The position numbers and the translations under genes are program-made. Source: Kineococcus xinjiangensis (GTDB taxonomy: Bacteria > Actinomycetota > Actinomycetes > Actinomycetales > Kineococcaceae). From it: a stretch of 64,000 nt of DNA. This document shows, piece by piece, positions 62,529 through 64,000 of the stretch. The notes beneath the pieces are model-generated. The model saw only the letters and a program-made list of their open reading frames with translations, did no database searches and was not told where the DNA came from. Position 1 is the stretch's first letter, and the number at the start of each line of letters is the position of its first letter. Location: the NCBI RefSeq assembly GCF_002934625.1, contig NZ_PTJD01000005.1:62001-126000 (forward strand), in the 5' to 3' direction.

Positions 62529-62613
62529 CGGGTCCCCCGCACGGCGCACGACCGCGCCGCGACGCGGGTCGAGCAGCCGGAGGTTCCCGGCAGGAACGCG
62601 GAGGGGAGCCCAC

Positions 62614-63114
62614 GTGATCGTGCTCGTCGGCTTCATGGGCGCGGGCAAGACCACCGTCGGGCAGCTCCTCGCCGAGCGGCTGCAGCTGCCCTTCACCGAC
62701 ACCGACGCCGTCTGCGAGCAGCGGGCCGGCCGCCCCGTCGGCGACGTCTTCGCCACCGAGGGCGAGGAGGCCTTCCGCGACCTCGAGCAGCGCGCCGTCG
62801 CCGACGTCCTGGCCGGCCCCGAGGCCGTCGTCGCCCTCGGCGGGGGAGCCTGCGGACGCCCCGCCACCCGCGAGGTCCTCGCCGCCCACACCGTCGTCCA
62901 CCTCCGCGTCGGGTTCGAGGAGGTCCTGCGGCGCATCGGCGGCGACCCCCTGCGCCCGCTGCTGCACCGCCCCGGCCTGCGCGAGCTGCACGCCGGACGC
63001 GCCGCCGTCTACGAGTCGGTCGCCTCCCTCACCGTCGACGTCGACGGGCGCAGCCCCGAGGAGGTCGCCGACGAGGTCCTCGCCCGGCGCTTGGGAGCGA
63101 CGGCCGCGGGGTAA
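62614..63114 (+). CDS. aroK: Shikimate kinase
   Basis: AroK phosphorylates shikimate at the 3-hydroxyl with ATP. The 166-residue protein has Walker A LVGFMGAGKTTVGQ, the shikimate-binding DTDAVCEQRAGRPVGDVFATEGEEAFRDLE, and ALGGGACG. The lid region around RPLLHRPGLRELHAGR is present. It is at the short end for the family but complete. The GTG follows GGAGGGGA. aroC and aroB, the usual actinobacterial partners, are not adjacent. Confidence 0.92.
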   Translation: MIVLVGFMGAGKTTVGQLLAERLQLPFTDTDAVCEQRAGRPVGDVFATEGEEAFRDLEQRAVADVLAGPEAVVALGGGACGRPATREVLAAHTVVHLRVGFEEVLRRIGGDPLRPLLHRPGLRELHAGRAAVYESVASLTVDVDGRSPEEVADEVLARRLGATAAG

Positions 63115-63120
63115 CTCCCG

Positions 63121-63144
63121 GCGGGGGCCGGGACCGGCCCCCGC
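63121..63144 (+). terminator. Terminator hairpin after aroK
   Basis: A perfect 11-bp stem (GCGGGGGCCGG and complement) with a two-base centre starts seven bases after the aroK stop. Confidence 0.65.
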
Positions 63145-63179
63145 GCCCCGGCGCGACACCCACCGCCCAGGAGTCCCGG

Positions 63180-64000
63180 GTGCCCCCTCGCACCGCACCG
63201 TCCCCCCGCGTCCGCCCCGCCGCCCCCGCGCAGGCCCCGAGCGCCCCCGCTGCCGTCGGCGCCTCCCTCGGCGTCGAGGAGGAGTACCACGTCGTGGACG
63301 CGGAGACCTTCGCGCTCCTCGACGACGCCCGGCTCAACGCCGACGCCGTGCACGGCGACCTCGAGGGCGTGGACGCCGAGATCGCCACCACGCAGCTCGA
63401 GATCGCCACCCCCGTCTGCTCCACGCTGGAGGAGCTGCGCCGCGAGCTCGCCCGCGCCCGGGCCGCCGCAGCCCGGGCCGCCGCGCGCGCCGGCGCCACG
63501 GTGCTGGCCGCCTCGACGCACCCCTCCGCCTCCTGGGAGGAGCAGCGCCTCACCTCCCGCCCCCGCTACCTGCACCTGCTGGAGCGCTGGGGGGTCCTGG
63601 CGCTGCAGCAGGTCATCTGCGGCTGCCACGTCCACGTCGGCGTGCCGGACGTGGACACCGCCGTCGCCGTCATGGACCGGGTGCGTCCGTACCTGCCCGT
63701 CGTCCTCGCCCTCACCGGCAGCTCGCCGTTCCACGAGGGCGTGGACACCGGCTACGACAGCTACCGCACCCAGTGGTTCTCCCGCTGGGCGATCGCCGGC
63801 TCGCCCGAGCCCCTCGGCGACGCCGCCACCTACCGCGAGGTCGTCGACGGCCTCACCGTCGCCGGGATCATCGACGACGCCTCCCACCTGTACTGGGACG
63901 TGCGCCCCTCGCAGCGCTACCCGACGCTGGAGTACCGCATCGGCGACGTCTGCACGAGCCTCGACGACGCCGTCCTGCACGCGGCGCTGGTCCGGTCCCT
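63180..64000 (+). CDS. Glutamate-cysteine ligase family protein (GCS2/YbdK type), 3' end outside window
   Basis: The frame is open from the GTG at 63180 to the window edge (273 codons). After a Pro/Ala-rich leader it shows VGASLGVEEEYHVVDAETF (the acidic ATP/metal site), DAEIATTQLEIATPVCSTLEELR, CGCHVHVGVPD and YWDVRPSQRYPTLEYRIGDV, all typical of carboxylate-amine ligases of the GCS2 group. The related EgtA makes gamma-glutamylcysteine for ergothioneine, but no egt genes are visible, so the exact role is open. Residues equivalent to the C-terminal part are missing. Confidence 0.88.
   Translation, partial: MPPRTAPSPRVRPAAPAQAPSAPAAVGASLGVEEEYHVVDAETFALLDDARLNADAVHGDLEGVDAEIATTQLEIATPVCSTLEELRRELARARAAAARAAARAGATVLAASTHPSASWEEQRLTSRPRYLHLLERWGVLALQQVICGCHVHVGVPDVDTAVAVMDRVRPYLPVVLALTGSSPFHEGVDTGYDSYRTQWFSRWAIAGSPEPLGDAATYREVVDGLTVAGIIDDASHLYWDVRPSQRYPTLEYRIGDVCTSLDDAVLHAALVRS

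Overview
The window is very GC-rich DNA (GTG starts, strongly G/C-biased third codon positions) from an actinobacterium. The gene neighbourhoods ruvB-yajC-secD-secF-apt-rel, aspS, rarA-alaS-ruvX-mltG-aroE and aroK are those of actinobacterial chromosomes. Type IV pili, flagellar-sigma-type promoters and a protocatechuate pathway suggest a motile soil or plant-associated member of Kineosporiales or a relative (Kineococcus-like). This placement is inference from gene content. I see no tRNA, rRNA, CRISPR array, insertion sequence or prophage gene.

Bases 1-12,340: end of ruvB, then the Sec auxiliary genes yajC, secD and secF, apt, and a bifunctional rel. These are followed by a lipoprotein, a nuclease-less relative of the DUF559 family, a DUF349 protein and a metallo-beta-lactamase-fold hydrolase. 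The last two look like a divergent pair with leaderless mRNAs. Bases 12,487-16,814: thiamine genes. A TPP riboswitch precedes thiO-thiS-thiG-moeZ on the minus strand, and thiE is divergent.

Bases 16,900-33,100: a mixed housekeeping stretch (VanY-type peptidase, aspS, PAP2 phosphatase, GNAT, rarA, alaS, ruvX, mltG, aroE). It contains a secreted metallopeptidase with four LGFP repeats. It also contains a DUF559 nuclease-like gene flanked on both sides by doublets of a 49-nt palindromic repeat.

Bases 33,100-54,800: a large type IV pilus and surface locus. It runs pilT, pilC, pilA, three minor-pilin genes (one fused to Ig/cadherin-like repeats, one to a ricin-B-like lectin), pilD, pilM, pilN, pilO and a PilP-position gene. 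Then come a cell-wall-binding-repeat protein, a subtilisin with LGFP repeats, and a three-gene minor-pilin operon present as two tandem copies of about 3 kb. Four transcription units (pilT-pilC, pilA, the minor-pilin/pilD operon and the pilM operon) each start with the same element, TCAAGn-N14-nCCGAT, which resembles a FliA/WhiG (sigma-28) promoter. This suggests that pilus and flagellar expression are co-regulated. No PilB extension ATPase lies in the window.

Bases 54,800-62,500: a compact beta-ketoadipate operon for protocatechuate (pcaF-H-G-B-DC fusion-I-J, minus strand) with a divergent IclR-family regulator. A palindromic operator and a near-consensus minus-strand promoter lie beyond the regulator's 3' end, so the operon mRNA might start antisense to the regulator. 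Bases 62,600-64,000: aroK and the start of a glutamate-cysteine ligase family gene that runs off the window.
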